In this document: positions 17,860 through 26,592 of the stretch, one piece after another
Layout of the letters: the number at the start of each line of letters is the position of its first letter
How positions within the stretch are numbered: the stretch's first letter is position 1
Assembly: GCF_042687825.1 (NCBI RefSeq)
Contig: NZ_JBHUQE010000018.1
Span: forward strand, 1 to 64,000
Direction: 5' to 3'
Length of the DNA stretch: 64,000 bases
DNA from: Sedimentitalea sp042687825
Lineage (GTDB): Bacteria; Pseudomonadota; Alphaproteobacteria; Rhodobacterales; Rhodobacteraceae
Program-made: the position numbers and the translations under genes
The notes under the pieces: model-generated
Told to the model about the DNA's origin: nothing
What the model saw: the letters and a program-made list of their open reading frames with translations, nothing else
The model's database searches: none

Positions 17860-18987
17860 TCACAGCACCTGATCGAGCACTCGCCTGAGCCGCGCCAGCG
17901 TCGCGTCGACATCATAGAGCTTGTCCAGCCCGAACAGGCCCAGCCGAAAACTGCGGAACCCTTCCGGCTCGTCGCATTGCAGCGGCACGCCCGCGGCGAT
18001 CTGCATGCCCAGCGCGGCGAATTTGCGGCCGTTCTGAATGTCGGGATCGTCGGTATAGCTGACCACCACCCCGGGCGCGCCGAAACCGTCGGCGGCCACC
18101 GACACGATCCCCTTGTCCCGCAGCATCGCCCGCACCCCGTCGCCCAGGGCCCACTGGGCCGCGCGCAGGCGCTCGAAACCGTAATCGCGGGTTTCCTGCA
18201 TGGTATCGCGAAAATGGCGCAGACTGTCCGTGGGCATCGTCGCATGATAGGCGTGCCCGCCGTTTTCATAGGCCACCATGATCTGCCGCCATTTCTTGAG
18301 ATCGATGGCGAAACTGTCGGACTCGGTCTGCTGCATCTGTGTCTCGGCGCGATCAGACAGCATCACCAGACCGGCGCAGGGCGTCGCGCTCCAGCCCTTT
18401 TGCGGCGCGCTGATCAAGACATCAACGCCGGTGGCCTGCATATCGACCCAGACACAACCCGAGGCGATGCAGTCCAGCACCATCAGGGCACCCACCTCGT
18501 GCGCCGCCTCTGCCAGGGCCGTGACATAATCGTCCGGCAGAATCACCCCGGCTGCGGTTTCCACATGCGGGGCAAACACCACATCGGGCCGGCTGGCGCG
18601 AATCTCGGCAACCACCGCGTCGATCGGCGCCGGCGCAAAGGGCGCCGGGTCGCTGTTGCCGATGCGCCGCGCCTTCATCACCGTGCTTTGCGCGGTCAGC
18701 CCGCCGGTCTCGAAAATCTGGCTCCAGCGATAGGAAAACCAGCCGTTGCGCACCACCAGCACCTTTTTGTCACGGGCGAACTGACGCGCGACCGCTTCCA
18801 TGGCATAGGTGCCGCCGCCGGGGATCACCACAACCGCATCGGCCTTGTAGACCTCGCGCAGCAGGCCGGAAATGTCGCGCATCACCTGCTGGAACACCTG
18901 CGACATGTGATTGAGCGAACGGTCGGTGAAGACCACCGAGAATTCTTCCAGACCTTCCGGGTCAACGGTATCGAGCAAAGCAGCCAT
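17860..18987 (-). CDS. Class V aminotransferase (alanine/serine-glyoxylate type)
   Basis: This 375-residue PLP enzyme is of fold type I class V. The cofactor lysine is K197 in SAPQKGWSATP, and the aspartate before it lies in MVLDCIASG. The N-terminal VIPGGGTYAMEA loop fits the alanine-glyoxylate/serine-glyoxylate group. I chose ATG 18987 behind GGAGATTGTC; the longer frame to 19281 overlaps the Lrp gene. It is downstream of two Lrp/AsnC regulators in the same orientation, which suggests amino-acid-responsive control. Donor and acceptor are not certain. Confidence 0.87.
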   Translation of the reverse strand: MAALLDTVDPEGLEEFSVVFTDRSLNHMSQVFQQVMRDISGLLREVYKADAVVVIPGGGTYAMEAVARQFARDKKVLVVRNGWFSYRWSQIFETGGLTAQSTVMKARRIGNSDPAPFAPAPIDAVVAEIRASRPDVVFAPHVETAAGVILPDDYVTALAEAAHEVGALMVLDCIASGCVWVDMQATGVDVLISAPQKGWSATPCAGLVMLSDRAETQMQQTESDSFAIDLKKWRQIMVAYENGGHAYHATMPTDSLRHFRDTMQETRDYGFERLRAAQWALGDGVRAMLRDKGIVSVAADGFGAPGVVVSYTDDPDIQNGRKFAALGMQIAAGVPLQCDEPEGFRSFRLGLFGLDKLYDVDATLARLRRVLDQVL

Positions 18988-19075
18988 GACAATCTCCGTG
19001 CAGTATCGTGTCTCTGCATAGCCCGCCATTTGCCTATTTGGCAAAACCTGTTTGCATCCGCCCGCCCCGAACCCG

Positions 19076-19534
19076 TCAGCCGATCGGTCCCGGCCGTCGT
19101 TCTTCGCTGAGCAAGACGTTGGCCTCAAGCTCGCCCGCCCCCGGCAGCGCCATGATCCGGCGCCGCAACACCCGTTCGAAATCGGCCAGATCGCGCGCCA
19201 CCACGCGCAGCCGGAAATCGTAGAGACCAAGAACATGCTCGACCGTCTGAACCTCAGGAATGGCGCTGACGGCACGTTCAAAGTCGTCCAGACTGACCTG
19301 CGCCTTGCGGGCCAGTTTCACCCCCAGAAAGACGGTCACGCCAAACCCCAGCGCCTCGGCATTCAGCCGCAACCGCCGCCCCTTGATCACGCCGGCCTGT
19401 TGCAATCGCCGGATCCGCCGCCAGGTCGCGGGCTGCGACAGGCCGAAGCGCCGCCCCAGCGCCCCGGCGCTTTGGGTTGCGTCCTGCCCCAGCGCCCGCA
19501 ACAGGCGTCGGTCGATTTCATCCAGGTCGATCAT
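19076..19534 (-). CDS. Lrp/AsnC family regulator (second of pair)
   Basis: This 152-residue regulator has an N-terminal winged helix (IDRRLLRALGQDATQSAGAL, then LSQPATWRRIRRLQ as recognition helix) and a C-terminal RAM ligand domain with VLGLYDFRLRVVARD. Its ATG overlaps the stop of the preceding Lrp gene by four bases (ATGA), so the two are translated together. The aminotransferase follows 88 bases downstream. Confidence 0.93.
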   Translation of the reverse strand: MIDLDEIDRRLLRALGQDATQSAGALGRRFGLSQPATWRRIRRLQQAGVIKGRRLRLNAEALGFGVTVFLGVKLARKAQVSLDDFERAVSAIPEVQTVEHVLGLYDFRLRVVARDLADFERVLRRRIMALPGAGELEANVLLSEERRPGPIG

Positions 19535-19986
19535 ATCGGCAGCATCTCGTCGCTTTTGATCCGCGCGATATGCATCAAGGCCTCGATATCGGCGATATGC
19601 GGCAGCGTCAGGATCCGGCTGCGATAGATCTGCTGGTACTGCGCCATGTCCCGTGCGATCACCGACAGGCGCACATCGACCCGCCCGAGAAAGGTCTGGA
19701 TCTCCAGCACTTCGGGCACCTCGCGCGCGGCGGCGATGAACTCGTCAAAGGCGCGCGGCTGGGTCTTGTCCAAAGTCACCCGCAAACTGACCTCGACCGC
19801 ATAGCCCAGGGCTGCCCAGTCGATCACCGCTTCTTGCCCCAGGATCACCCCCGCCGCCTGCAGCCGGTCCAGACGCCGCAGGCATTTGGACACGCTGATA
19901 TTGACCCGCTCGGCCAGATCGCGCGCGGTCAAGGTTGGGTCGGACTGAAAGACCCGCAACAGACGCCGGTCCATGTCATCAAGCAT
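19531..19986 (-). CDS. Lrp/AsnC family regulator (first of pair)
   Basis: This 151-residue protein contains the winged helix MDRRLLRVFQSDPTLTARDL with recognition helix ISVSKCLRRLDRLQ. A RAM domain includes FLGRVDVRLSVIARD. It is the promoter-proximal member of an overlapping Lrp pair and diverges from ilvC, 138 bases away. That position makes it a plausible controller of ilvC or of the downstream aminotransferase, in keeping with Lrp control of branched-chain amino acid genes. Confidence 0.94.
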   Translation of the reverse strand: MLDDMDRRLLRVFQSDPTLTARDLAERVNISVSKCLRRLDRLQAAGVILGQEAVIDWAALGYAVEVSLRVTLDKTQPRAFDEFIAAAREVPEVLEIQTFLGRVDVRLSVIARDMAQYQQIYRSRILTLPHIADIEALMHIARIKSDEMLPI

Positions 19987-20124
19987 GATTTTTTCAATTT
20001 TCCATCAGAACGCGAATGGCAATATCAATTTTGCAGCGAAATATCCAGCCCGCGCTACTGACATCGCCTTGAACCCTGAGATACACCCGGCGCTGAAACG
20101 TCCGACAGAGAAAGGAACGCCGTC

Positions 20125-21147
20125 ATGCGCGTCTATTATGATCGCGATTGCGATATCAACCTGATCAAAGACAAGAAGGTCGCCATTCTGGGCTATGGCA
20201 GCCAGGGTCACGCCCATGCGCTGAACCTGCGCGATTCCGGCGCCAAGAACCTGGTCGTCGCGCTGCGCGAAGGCAGCCCCAGCGCCGCCAAGGCCGAAGG
20301 CGAAGGCCTGCAGGTCATGGGCATTGCCGAAGCCGCCGCCTGGGCCGACCTGATCATGTTCACCATGCCCGATGAATTGCAGGCCGAGACCTACAAGAAA
20401 TACGTGCATGACAACATTCGCGAGGGTGCCGCGATTGCCTTTGCGCATGGCCTGAACGTACATTTCGGCCTGATCGAGCCCAAGCCCGGCGTCGATGTGA
20501 TCATGATGGCGCCCAAGGGTCCGGGCCACACCGTGCGCGGCGAATACACCAAGGGCGGCGGCGTGCCCTGCCTGGTGGCCGTCGACAAGGACGCCACCGG
20601 CAAGGCGCTGGAAATCGGCCTGTCCTATTGCAGTGCCATCGGCGGCGGCCGCTCGGGCATCATCGAGACCAATTTCCGCGAGGAATGCGAAACCGACCTG
20701 TTCGGCGAACAGGCCGTGCTGTGCGGCGGGCTGGTCGAACTGATCCGCTGCGGTTTCGAGACCCTGGTCGAGGCAGGTTATGCCCCCGAGATGGCCTATT
20801 TCGAATGCCTGCACGAGGTGAAGCTGATCGTCGACCTGATCTATGAAGGCGGCATTGCCAACATGGATTATTCGATCTCCAACACCGCCGAATACGGCCA
20901 GTATGTCACCGGCCCGCGGATCCTGCCCTATGAGCAGACCAAGAAGGCCATGAAGGAAGTTCTGAACGACATTCAGCAGGGCAAATTCGTCCGCGACTTC
21001 ATGCTGGAAAACGCCGTTGGCCAACCGACGATCAAAGCGTCCCGTCGTGCGAATGACGAACACCAGATCGAAAAGGTCGGCGAGACCCTGCGCGGCATGA
21101 TGCCGTGGATTTCCGCCGGCAAGATGGTCGACAAGGAAAAGAACTGA
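20125..21147 (+). CDS. ilvC: Ketol-acid reductoisomerase (NADP+), class I
   Basis: IlvC converts acetolactate or acetohydroxybutyrate to the dihydroxy acids of the valine, leucine and isoleucine pathway. The 340-residue class I enzyme has the Rossmann motif GYGSQGHAHALNLRDSG and the phosphate-binding loop LREGSPS. The all-helical C-terminal knot domain carries the Mg2+ ligands in ETDLFGEQAVLCGG and the ISNTAEYG stretch. It starts at ATG 20125 behind AAAGGA. It diverges from the Lrp pair and ends before a strong terminator. Confidence 0.98.
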   Translation: MRVYYDRDCDINLIKDKKVAILGYGSQGHAHALNLRDSGAKNLVVALREGSPSAAKAEGEGLQVMGIAEAAAWADLIMFTMPDELQAETYKKYVHDNIREGAAIAFAHGLNVHFGLIEPKPGVDVIMMAPKGPGHTVRGEYTKGGGVPCLVAVDKDATGKALEIGLSYCSAIGGGRSGIIETNFREECETDLFGEQAVLCGGLVELIRCGFETLVEAGYAPEMAYFECLHEVKLIVDLIYEGGIANMDYSISNTAEYGQYVTGPRILPYEQTKKAMKEVLNDIQQGKFVRDFMLENAVGQPTIKASRRANDEHQIEKVGETLRGMMPWISAGKMVDKEKN

Positions 21148-21197
21148 CGACAGCGGGGCAACGGCCCCGCCTTGCGGCCCCGGCCGAGCGATTGCGA

Positions 21198-21230
21198 TTG
21201 ACCCCGGCCCGGTGCCGGGGTCAATTCGTT
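21198..21230 (+). terminator. Intrinsic terminator after ilvC
   Basis: An 11-bp perfect stem (TTGACCCCGGC and its complement) around CCGGT is followed by a short T-rich tail (TTCGTT). It lies 50 bases past the ilvC stop and just before the FocA-family gene. Confidence 0.75.
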
Positions 21231-21255
21231 CTGATGCCGCGCAAGGAGCTCCGCG

Positions 21256-22041
21256 ATGTCCCAGCCCAATCCCACCGGGATTGACGCCTACAAACCCGCC
21301 GAGATCGCCGCGCTGGTCGAGGCGGCGGGGGTCGGCAAGGCACGTCTGCCTGTCGTCCAGATGCTGATGCTGGCCTTGCTGGCCGGCGCCTTCATCGCGC
21401 TGGGGGCGGCGGCCTATACCATGGTGATGACCGGCGCCGATCCCGGCTATGGCCCGCACCGGTTTCTCGGCGGGCTGGTGTTTTCGCTGGGCCTGGTGCT
21501 GGTGATCGTCGGCGGCGCGGAACTGTTTACCGGCAATGCGCTGATGACCATGGCGGCCGTGGATCGCAGGATCACCGCGCGCGAGTTGATGCGCGCCTGG
21601 GTCATCGTCTATTTCGGCAATCTCGTCGGCGCGCTGGTCATCGCCGGACTGGTCGCGGCCAGCGGGCTGCTGGATGGCGCCATGGGGGACACCGCCCGCG
21701 CCATCGCCCAGGCCAAGGTTGTTCTGAGCACGACCCAGACCCTGGCGCGCGCGGTGCTCTGCAACATCCTGGTCTGCCTCGCCGTCTGGCTGACACTGGC
21801 CGCGCGCAGCGCGGCGGGCAAGATCCTGGCGATCCCGCTGCCCATCGCTGCCTTTGTGGCGCTGGGGTTCGAGCATTCGATCGCCAACATGTACCTGATC
21901 CCACAAGGGGTTTTCGCCGGCGCCACGCCCGGCGTGGGTGCGGTGCTGCACAATATCCTTGTTGTCACACTGGGCAATATCATCGGCGGCGCGGGCGGTG
22001 TCGCGCTGAGCTATCGCCTTGCCTACGGGCCGCCGCCATGA
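21256..22041 (+). CDS. Formate/nitrite transporter family channel
   Basis: This 261-residue inner-membrane protein of the FocA/NirC/FNT family has six transmembrane helices. The central histidine lies in GFEHSIANMY, and ELFTGNALM marks the first pore loop. FNT channels move small monovalent acids (formate, nitrite, hydrosulfide, acetate). The substrate cannot be told from sequence and no formate or nitrite metabolism gene is nearby. The start is supported by AAGGAG. It overlaps the next gene by four bases (ATGA). Confidence 0.93.
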   Translation: MSQPNPTGIDAYKPAEIAALVEAAGVGKARLPVVQMLMLALLAGAFIALGAAAYTMVMTGADPGYGPHRFLGGLVFSLGLVLVIVGGAELFTGNALMTMAAVDRRITARELMRAWVIVYFGNLVGALVIAGLVAASGLLDGAMGDTARAIAQAKVVLSTTQTLARAVLCNILVCLAVWLTLAARSAAGKILAIPLPIAAFVALGFEHSIANMYLIPQGVFAGATPGVGAVLHNILVVTLGNIIGGAGGVALSYRLAYGPPP

Positions 22042-22958
22042 GCGCTGAGACCCCCGAGATCACCGGCAAGAGCTGGCTGATGGTGGCGGTTCTGGGCCTT
22101 GTCTGGGGCGGCACCTTTCTGGTCATCGAGGTTGCGCTGCGCGGCATTACCCCGTTCTGGCTGGCTGCCTGCCGGATCGGCTTTGGGGCGCTGCTGACGG
22201 TCATCGTCTGGCAGTTGCGGGGCGGCGCGCTGTTTGCGGCTCCGACCGAAGCCCGCGAAAAGGCCAATCTGACCTTGATCGCTCTGCTCAGTTCGGCGCT
22301 GCCCTTCATGCTGATTTCCTGGGGGCAACAATACGTGACAGCCGGGTTTACCGGTGTCTCGATGGCCAGCGTTGCGCTGATCATGCTGCCACTGGCGCAT
22401 TTCTTTGTACCGGGCGAACGGATCACGGCGCGGCGCGGTGCCGGTTTCGTGATCGGATTTGTCGGCGTGACCCTGCTGATCGGCAGCCAGGCCTTTGAAA
22501 GCACAGGTCTTGCGCTGGAAATGCCGGGCCGGATGGCCTGTGTCGCCGCCGCCGGCTGCTATGCGCTGAGTTCGATCCTGATGCGCCGCCTGCCGCCGGT
22601 CGATGCGGTCGGTCTGTCGGCGGTTCTGTTGCTGATCGGCGCGGCAGCGGTGATCCCGCTGGCCTGGCTGGTCGAGGGACCGCCGCCCGCCGTGGACGGC
22701 ACGACCCTGTGGGTGCTGGCCTTTCTCGGCCTGGTGCCGACCGCCGCAGCGAACCTGCTGCGGGTGACGGTGGTGCGCACGGCCGGGCCGGTCTTCATGT
22801 CGCTGGTCAATTATCAGGTGCCGGTCTGGTCGGTGCTGCTGGGTGTCGTGCTGCTGGGCGAACCTCTGCCACCGAGTTTGCTGGGTGCCATGGCGCTGAT
22901 CCTGTGTGGCGTGGCCCTCAGCCAGTTCGGCGCCTTGCGACGCCTGTTTCGCCGGTAG
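22038..22958 (+). CDS. EamA/DMT-family transporter
   Basis: This 306-residue protein of the drug/metabolite transporter superfamily has ten predicted helices from two EamA repeats. The first repeat opens with LGLVWGGTFLVIEVALRGI and the second includes LFRR-terminated helix GAMALILCGVALSQFG. It is translationally coupled to the FNT channel by an ATGA overlap. The exported metabolite is unknown. It converges with glmM. Confidence 0.9.
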   Translation: MSAETPEITGKSWLMVAVLGLVWGGTFLVIEVALRGITPFWLAACRIGFGALLTVIVWQLRGGALFAAPTEAREKANLTLIALLSSALPFMLISWGQQYVTAGFTGVSMASVALIMLPLAHFFVPGERITARRGAGFVIGFVGVTLLIGSQAFESTGLALEMPGRMACVAAAGCYALSSILMRRLPPVDAVGLSAVLLLIGAAAVIPLAWLVEGPPPAVDGTTLWVLAFLGLVPTAAANLLRVTVVRTAGPVFMSLVNYQVPVWSVLLGVVLLGEPLPPSLLGAMALILCGVALSQFGALRRLFRR

Positions 22959-22987
22959 ACCGCACGGGGAGGTGACGGATCGCACGG

Positions 22988-24334
22988 TCAGGCAGAGACT
23001 GCCCCCTGAACCGCGTCAACAACACGGTCGACCGCGCGTTCCAGCAGAACCGCATCCTCGGATTCGGCCATGACCCGGATCAGCGGTTCCGTGCCCGATT
23101 TCCGGATCAGCAACCGCCCCTTGCCGGAGAGTTCCGATTCCGCCGCTGCAATCGCCGACTGCACCTCGGGCAGATCCAGCGGCTGCTGTCCGTCCCCGTA
23201 GCGCACGTTCTTCAACAGTTGCGGCACCGGTTCGAATTGCTGCGCCAATGCGCTTGCAGGCCTGTCGTCATGCACCATCTCGGCCAGAAAATGCAGCCCG
23301 GCCATCAACCCGTCCCCGGTGGTGGCATAGTCGGTCATCACGATATGGCCGGATTGCTCGCCGCCCAGGTTGAAACCGCCCTCGCGCATGCGTTCGACCA
23401 CATAGCGATCGCCCACCGCCGTGCGCTCCAACCGCAATCCGCGCTCTTCGAGATGGCGCTCCAGTCCCAGATTGGACATGACCGTGGCGACCAGCGCGCC
23501 GCCTTTCAGCCGGCCGTCCTGGGCAGATCGGCTGGCCAGCAGCGCCATAAGCTGATCGCCGTCGGCCACGGTGCCGGTCTCGTCGATCATGATCACCCGG
23601 TCGGCATCGCCATCTAGGCAGATACCCACATCGGCCCCATGCGCGATCACCGTTTCCGCCGCCGCCTGCGGCTGGGTCGAGCCGCATTTGCGGTTGATAT
23701 TGTAGCCGTCCGGCGCGACACCCACCGGGATCACCTCGGCGCCCAGTTCCCACAGGGTTTCCGGCGCTGTGCGATAGGCCGCGCCGTTGGCGCAATCGAC
23801 CACCACCTTGAGCCCGTCCAGACGCAGGTCGCGCGGCAACGAGGATTTCACCCTTTCGCCATATCGGAACCGGGCGTCATCGATGCGCTTGGCGCGGCCG
23901 ATATTGACCGCGCGGGCGGGTTCGACCCCGGCGTCGATCAGCGCCTCGATCTCGATCTCGGCCTGGTCGGACAGCTTGAACCCGTCAGGGCCGAAGAACT
24001 TGATGCCGTTGTCCTCGGCCGGATTGTGGCTGGCCGAGATCATCACCCCCAGATCGGCGCGCATAGAACGCGTCATCAGCCCCACGGCGGGTGTCGGCAC
24101 CGGCCCCAGCAGCAACACGTTCATGCCGGTGCTGGTCAGCCCCGCGGTCAGGGCATTTTCGAACATGTAGCCCGACAGCCGGGTGTCCTTGCCGATGACA
24201 ACCCGGTGCACGCCGCCCGCCTCGCGCCGGAAATAGCGCCCCACAGCGGCACCGATGCGCAGGGCCATGTCTGCGGTCATCGGAGCAATGTTGGCGGTGC
24301 CGCGCACGCCGTCTGTTCCAAACAGTTTTCTCAT
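22988..24334 (-). CDS. glmM: Phosphoglucosamine mutase
   Basis: GlmM turns glucosamine-6-phosphate into glucosamine-1-phosphate for UDP-GlcNAc, peptidoglycan and LPS. The 448-residue protein begins MRKLFGTDGVRG. The phosphorylated serine is S102 in ISASHNPAEDNG, the Mg2+ loop is DGDADR, the sugar-binding loop GGEQSGHI is present, and the phosphate-binding RKSGTEPLIRV is near the end. I chose ATG 24334 because AAGGGA lies four bases ahead, while ATG 24337 would leave no spacing. It is eight bases after folP in the same operon. Confidence 0.97.
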   Translation of the reverse strand: MRKLFGTDGVRGTANIAPMTADMALRIGAAVGRYFRREAGGVHRVVIGKDTRLSGYMFENALTAGLTSTGMNVLLLGPVPTPAVGLMTRSMRADLGVMISASHNPAEDNGIKFFGPDGFKLSDQAEIEIEALIDAGVEPARAVNIGRAKRIDDARFRYGERVKSSLPRDLRLDGLKVVVDCANGAAYRTAPETLWELGAEVIPVGVAPDGYNINRKCGSTQPQAAAETVIAHGADVGICLDGDADRVIMIDETGTVADGDQLMALLASRSAQDGRLKGGALVATVMSNLGLERHLEERGLRLERTAVGDRYVVERMREGGFNLGGEQSGHIVMTDYATTGDGLMAGLHFLAEMVHDDRPASALAQQFEPVPQLLKNVRYGDGQQPLDLPEVQSAIAAAESELSGKGRLLIRKSGTEPLIRVMAESEDAVLLERAVDRVVDAVQGAVSA

Positions 24335-24342
24335 CATGTCCC

Positions 24343-25341
24343 TTATCTGACCGCCATCCACAAACGCAGGGCCTGTACAGTGTCGGCCACGTCATGCACC
24401 CGCAGGATTTGCACACCCTGCCCCAGCGCCGCAAGCCCCACGGCGATCGAACCCGGTGCGCGGGTCTCGGCCCGTTCCTGCCGACCGATGCTGCCGATGA
24501 ACCGCTTGCGCGACACCCCCAGCAGGATGGCACAGCCCAACCCGTGAAACAGGCTGATATTGCGCAACAGCGTCAAATTGTGCCGCTCGGTCTTGCCAAA
24601 GCCGATGCCGGGATCGACCAGGATCCGATTGCGCGCCAGACCCTTCGCCTCGACCGCGCGGATCCGTCCCTCCAGAAAATCATAGACATCCAGCAATACG
24701 TCATCATAGCGCGGGTCCTGCTGCATGGTCTGCGGATCGCCCTGCGCGTGCATGATGCAGACAGGTACATCCCGCTTTGCGCAGAGGCCGGCCAGTTCCG
24801 CATCATGTGTCAGCCCCGACACGTCGTTCACCAGCGTCGCGCCGGCATCCAGCGCAGCCCGGGCCACCGCCGCCTTGCGGGTGTCGACGGAAACCGGCAC
24901 CGCCAATTCCTGACGAATGGCGCGCAGAACCGGTTCGATCCGCTCGATTTCCGCCGCCGCAGGCACGGGGGCAGCGCCGGGGCGGGTGGATTCACCGCCC
25001 ACGTCAATCACCGCCGCGCCGTCCTGAACCATCTGCCGCGCCGCCCGGCGGGCATCTGCGGGTGCAGCATGCAGGCCACCGTCGGAAAAGCTGTCAGGCG
25101 TCACGTTGAGTATGCCCATGACGCAGGGCTGGCTCATGTCCAAACCGGCGATCGCGGCGCGCGGCGCGGTCAGGCGGGCGGACAATTCAGGCGGCAAATC
25201 CTGCGCATGTACCAGCCGCGATGGAACATTCCGCTGCAGCACTTGGGCGTGGGTGAACCACAGGGGGCCACCGGCCAGCAGCATCGCCCCGGACGGTCGC
25301 ACCGCGCCGTGTTGCACCAGTGGGCGGGCATAGACGCTCAC
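24343..25341 (-). CDS. folP: Dihydropteroate synthase
   Basis: FolP joins p-aminobenzoate to dihydropterin pyrophosphate in folate synthesis and is the sulfonamide target. The 332-residue protein has all core blocks: MGILNVTPDSFSDGG, DVGGESTRPGA, SVDTRKAAVA, VNDVSGL, VDPGIGFGKT and GVSRKRFIG. An N-terminal extension of about 70 residues precedes the TIM barrel and is longer than in E. coli. It overlaps folB by four bases (ATGA) and is followed by glmM, a common folP-glmM pairing. Confidence 0.96.
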   Translation of the reverse strand: MSVYARPLVQHGAVRPSGAMLLAGGPLWFTHAQVLQRNVPSRLVHAQDLPPELSARLTAPRAAIAGLDMSQPCVMGILNVTPDSFSDGGLHAAPADARRAARQMVQDGAAVIDVGGESTRPGAAPVPAAAEIERIEPVLRAIRQELAVPVSVDTRKAAVARAALDAGATLVNDVSGLTHDAELAGLCAKRDVPVCIMHAQGDPQTMQQDPRYDDVLLDVYDFLEGRIRAVEAKGLARNRILVDPGIGFGKTERHNLTLLRNISLFHGLGCAILLGVSRKRFIGSIGRQERAETRAPGSIAVGLAALGQGVQILRVHDVADTVQALRLWMAVR

Positions 25342-26258
25342 AGCACCGCCTGCGCCACCGGCACCGCGCGCAGCGGCACGCCGGGATCCCGCGGCAGATC
25401 GGCACCGATCACCATCATCTCGCCGGCCTCGAACGTGGCCGCGAACCAGGCCGCCAGCGCCACCGCGTCCGAGGGCGCCGCCGAGGGGCCGTCCACCGCA
25501 TCCAGCACGATCTTGGAGGGCGCCCAGACGCTGATCTGGCCGTTTTTCATCGCCCAGTCCAGTTCGGTCCGGGTGGAAACCACGACGCAGCGCGGATCGC
25601 GCGCCGCCAGCACCCAGGCATTCTGTTCGATGGCCAGCAGGTCGATCCGCCGCTGGGTCATCTTGTGTCCGGTGACCGGCCGCGGATGGTCATGCGCTCC
25701 GACGCACAGAACCAGCGGCCGGTCCCGCGCCGCCATCTGGTCGATCCAGCCGCTCAGATTGTCCGATGCGATGGCTGCCGTGGACAGGTACATCAGGCGC
25801 GGATGCGGGCGATCATCCTCGCCCCCGGCCAGATCGACCTGATCGCGGCCGCGCACGATCTCGACCCCCAGCGCCCCCGGCCCCCGGTCCAGCTTTTCGA
25901 TCCGCACAAAGACCCGCATCGCCTGGGGTTCCAGCAGGATACGTTCGGCGATGCGCTCGGCCAGGGTTTCCAACAGGTTCAGCCGCTCGGCGGACAGTTC
26001 ATGGGCAATCGCTTCGGTCACCCGATCATAAGACAGGATACGGTCGACATCGTCGTCGATCGGCCCGGTCAGTGGCTGTACCTCGACAACGATGTTGAAA
26101 CAGATGCGCTGGGTGGTGCCGCGCTCGGCCTGAAAGGCACCGATCTCGACCTCGACGATATGGTCGCGCAAGGAAATCCGGTCCAGCGGTCCAAGGGACG
26201 CGGTGGCCTCGGCGCGCTCTGAAGGATGCGCAAAGGCGAGGCGGACTTCAGAACTCAT
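25338..26258 (-). CDS. folB: Dihydroneopterin aldolase with C-terminal extension
   Basis: Residues 1 to about 125 are FolB. They include DRISLRDHIVEVEIGAFQAE, the catalytic glutamate in the SYDRVTEAI to NLLETLAERIA region, and the late RVFVRIEKLD. FolB cleaves dihydroneopterin to hydroxymethyl-dihydropterin and glycolaldehyde. Residues about 150-306 are an extra domain not found in the roughly 120-residue E. coli protein. Its text (LVLCVGAHDHPRP and PSDAVALAAWFAATFEAG) looks faintly like the C-terminal half of amino-acid-kinase folds, an inference only. ATG 26258 starts a folB-folP-glmM operon. Confidence 0.87.
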   Translation of the reverse strand: MSSEVRLAFAHPSERAEATASLGPLDRISLRDHIVEVEIGAFQAERGTTQRICFNIVVEVQPLTGPIDDDVDRILSYDRVTEAIAHELSAERLNLLETLAERIAERILLEPQAMRVFVRIEKLDRGPGALGVEIVRGRDQVDLAGGEDDRPHPRLMYLSTAAIASDNLSGWIDQMAARDRPLVLCVGAHDHPRPVTGHKMTQRRIDLLAIEQNAWVLAARDPRCVVVSTRTELDWAMKNGQISVWAPSKIVLDAVDGPSAAPSDAVALAAWFAATFEAGEMMVIGADLPRDPGVPLRAVPVAQAVL

Positions 26259-26386
26259 GGGGATCGGCCTCTGGAAGTGTCAGTCCGGCGATGGCCGGAC
26301 CTGTGCGTATCCTAGCAGCCGACAAACCGCGGCGCCAGCGCTCTCGCGCGGCGCCCAGCCGTGTATGCAAGGCGCCTGCCGGACTG

Positions 26387-26440
26387 CAAAAATATCAAGG
26401 ACCAGTTGCTGAAAACCCTCCCCGTTTTCAGAACTGGTCC
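26387..26440 (-). terminator. Strong hairpin, possible terminator downstream of the SleB gene
   Basis: A long inverted repeat forms a stem of nine plus seven base pairs (GGACCAGTT and TGAAAAC with their complements) with a small internal bulge and a seven-base loop. On the minus strand it is followed by TTGATATTTTT, a weak T-run. It lies in the 334-base gap between the SleB-type gene and folB. The rest of that gap shows no gene. Confidence 0.5.
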
Positions 26441-26592
26441 CAGGCCAGGCGGCGCGGTGGCGGGATCACGCGGATCCTGCCATCAGCGGCGCCGGCATGT
26501 CGCGTCTGCGTGGGATCAGGACCCCCTCAGGTCTGTGAACAGACCAATCTCCCTGCCCTGCTTCCCATGGACGCGACGTGTTTGTGCGCCGG

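Noticed and set aside
20005..21951. 648-codon minus-strand frame opposite ilvC and the FNT gene
   Set aside because: It is antisense to two certain genes; the length reflects low stop frequency in GC-rich DNA.
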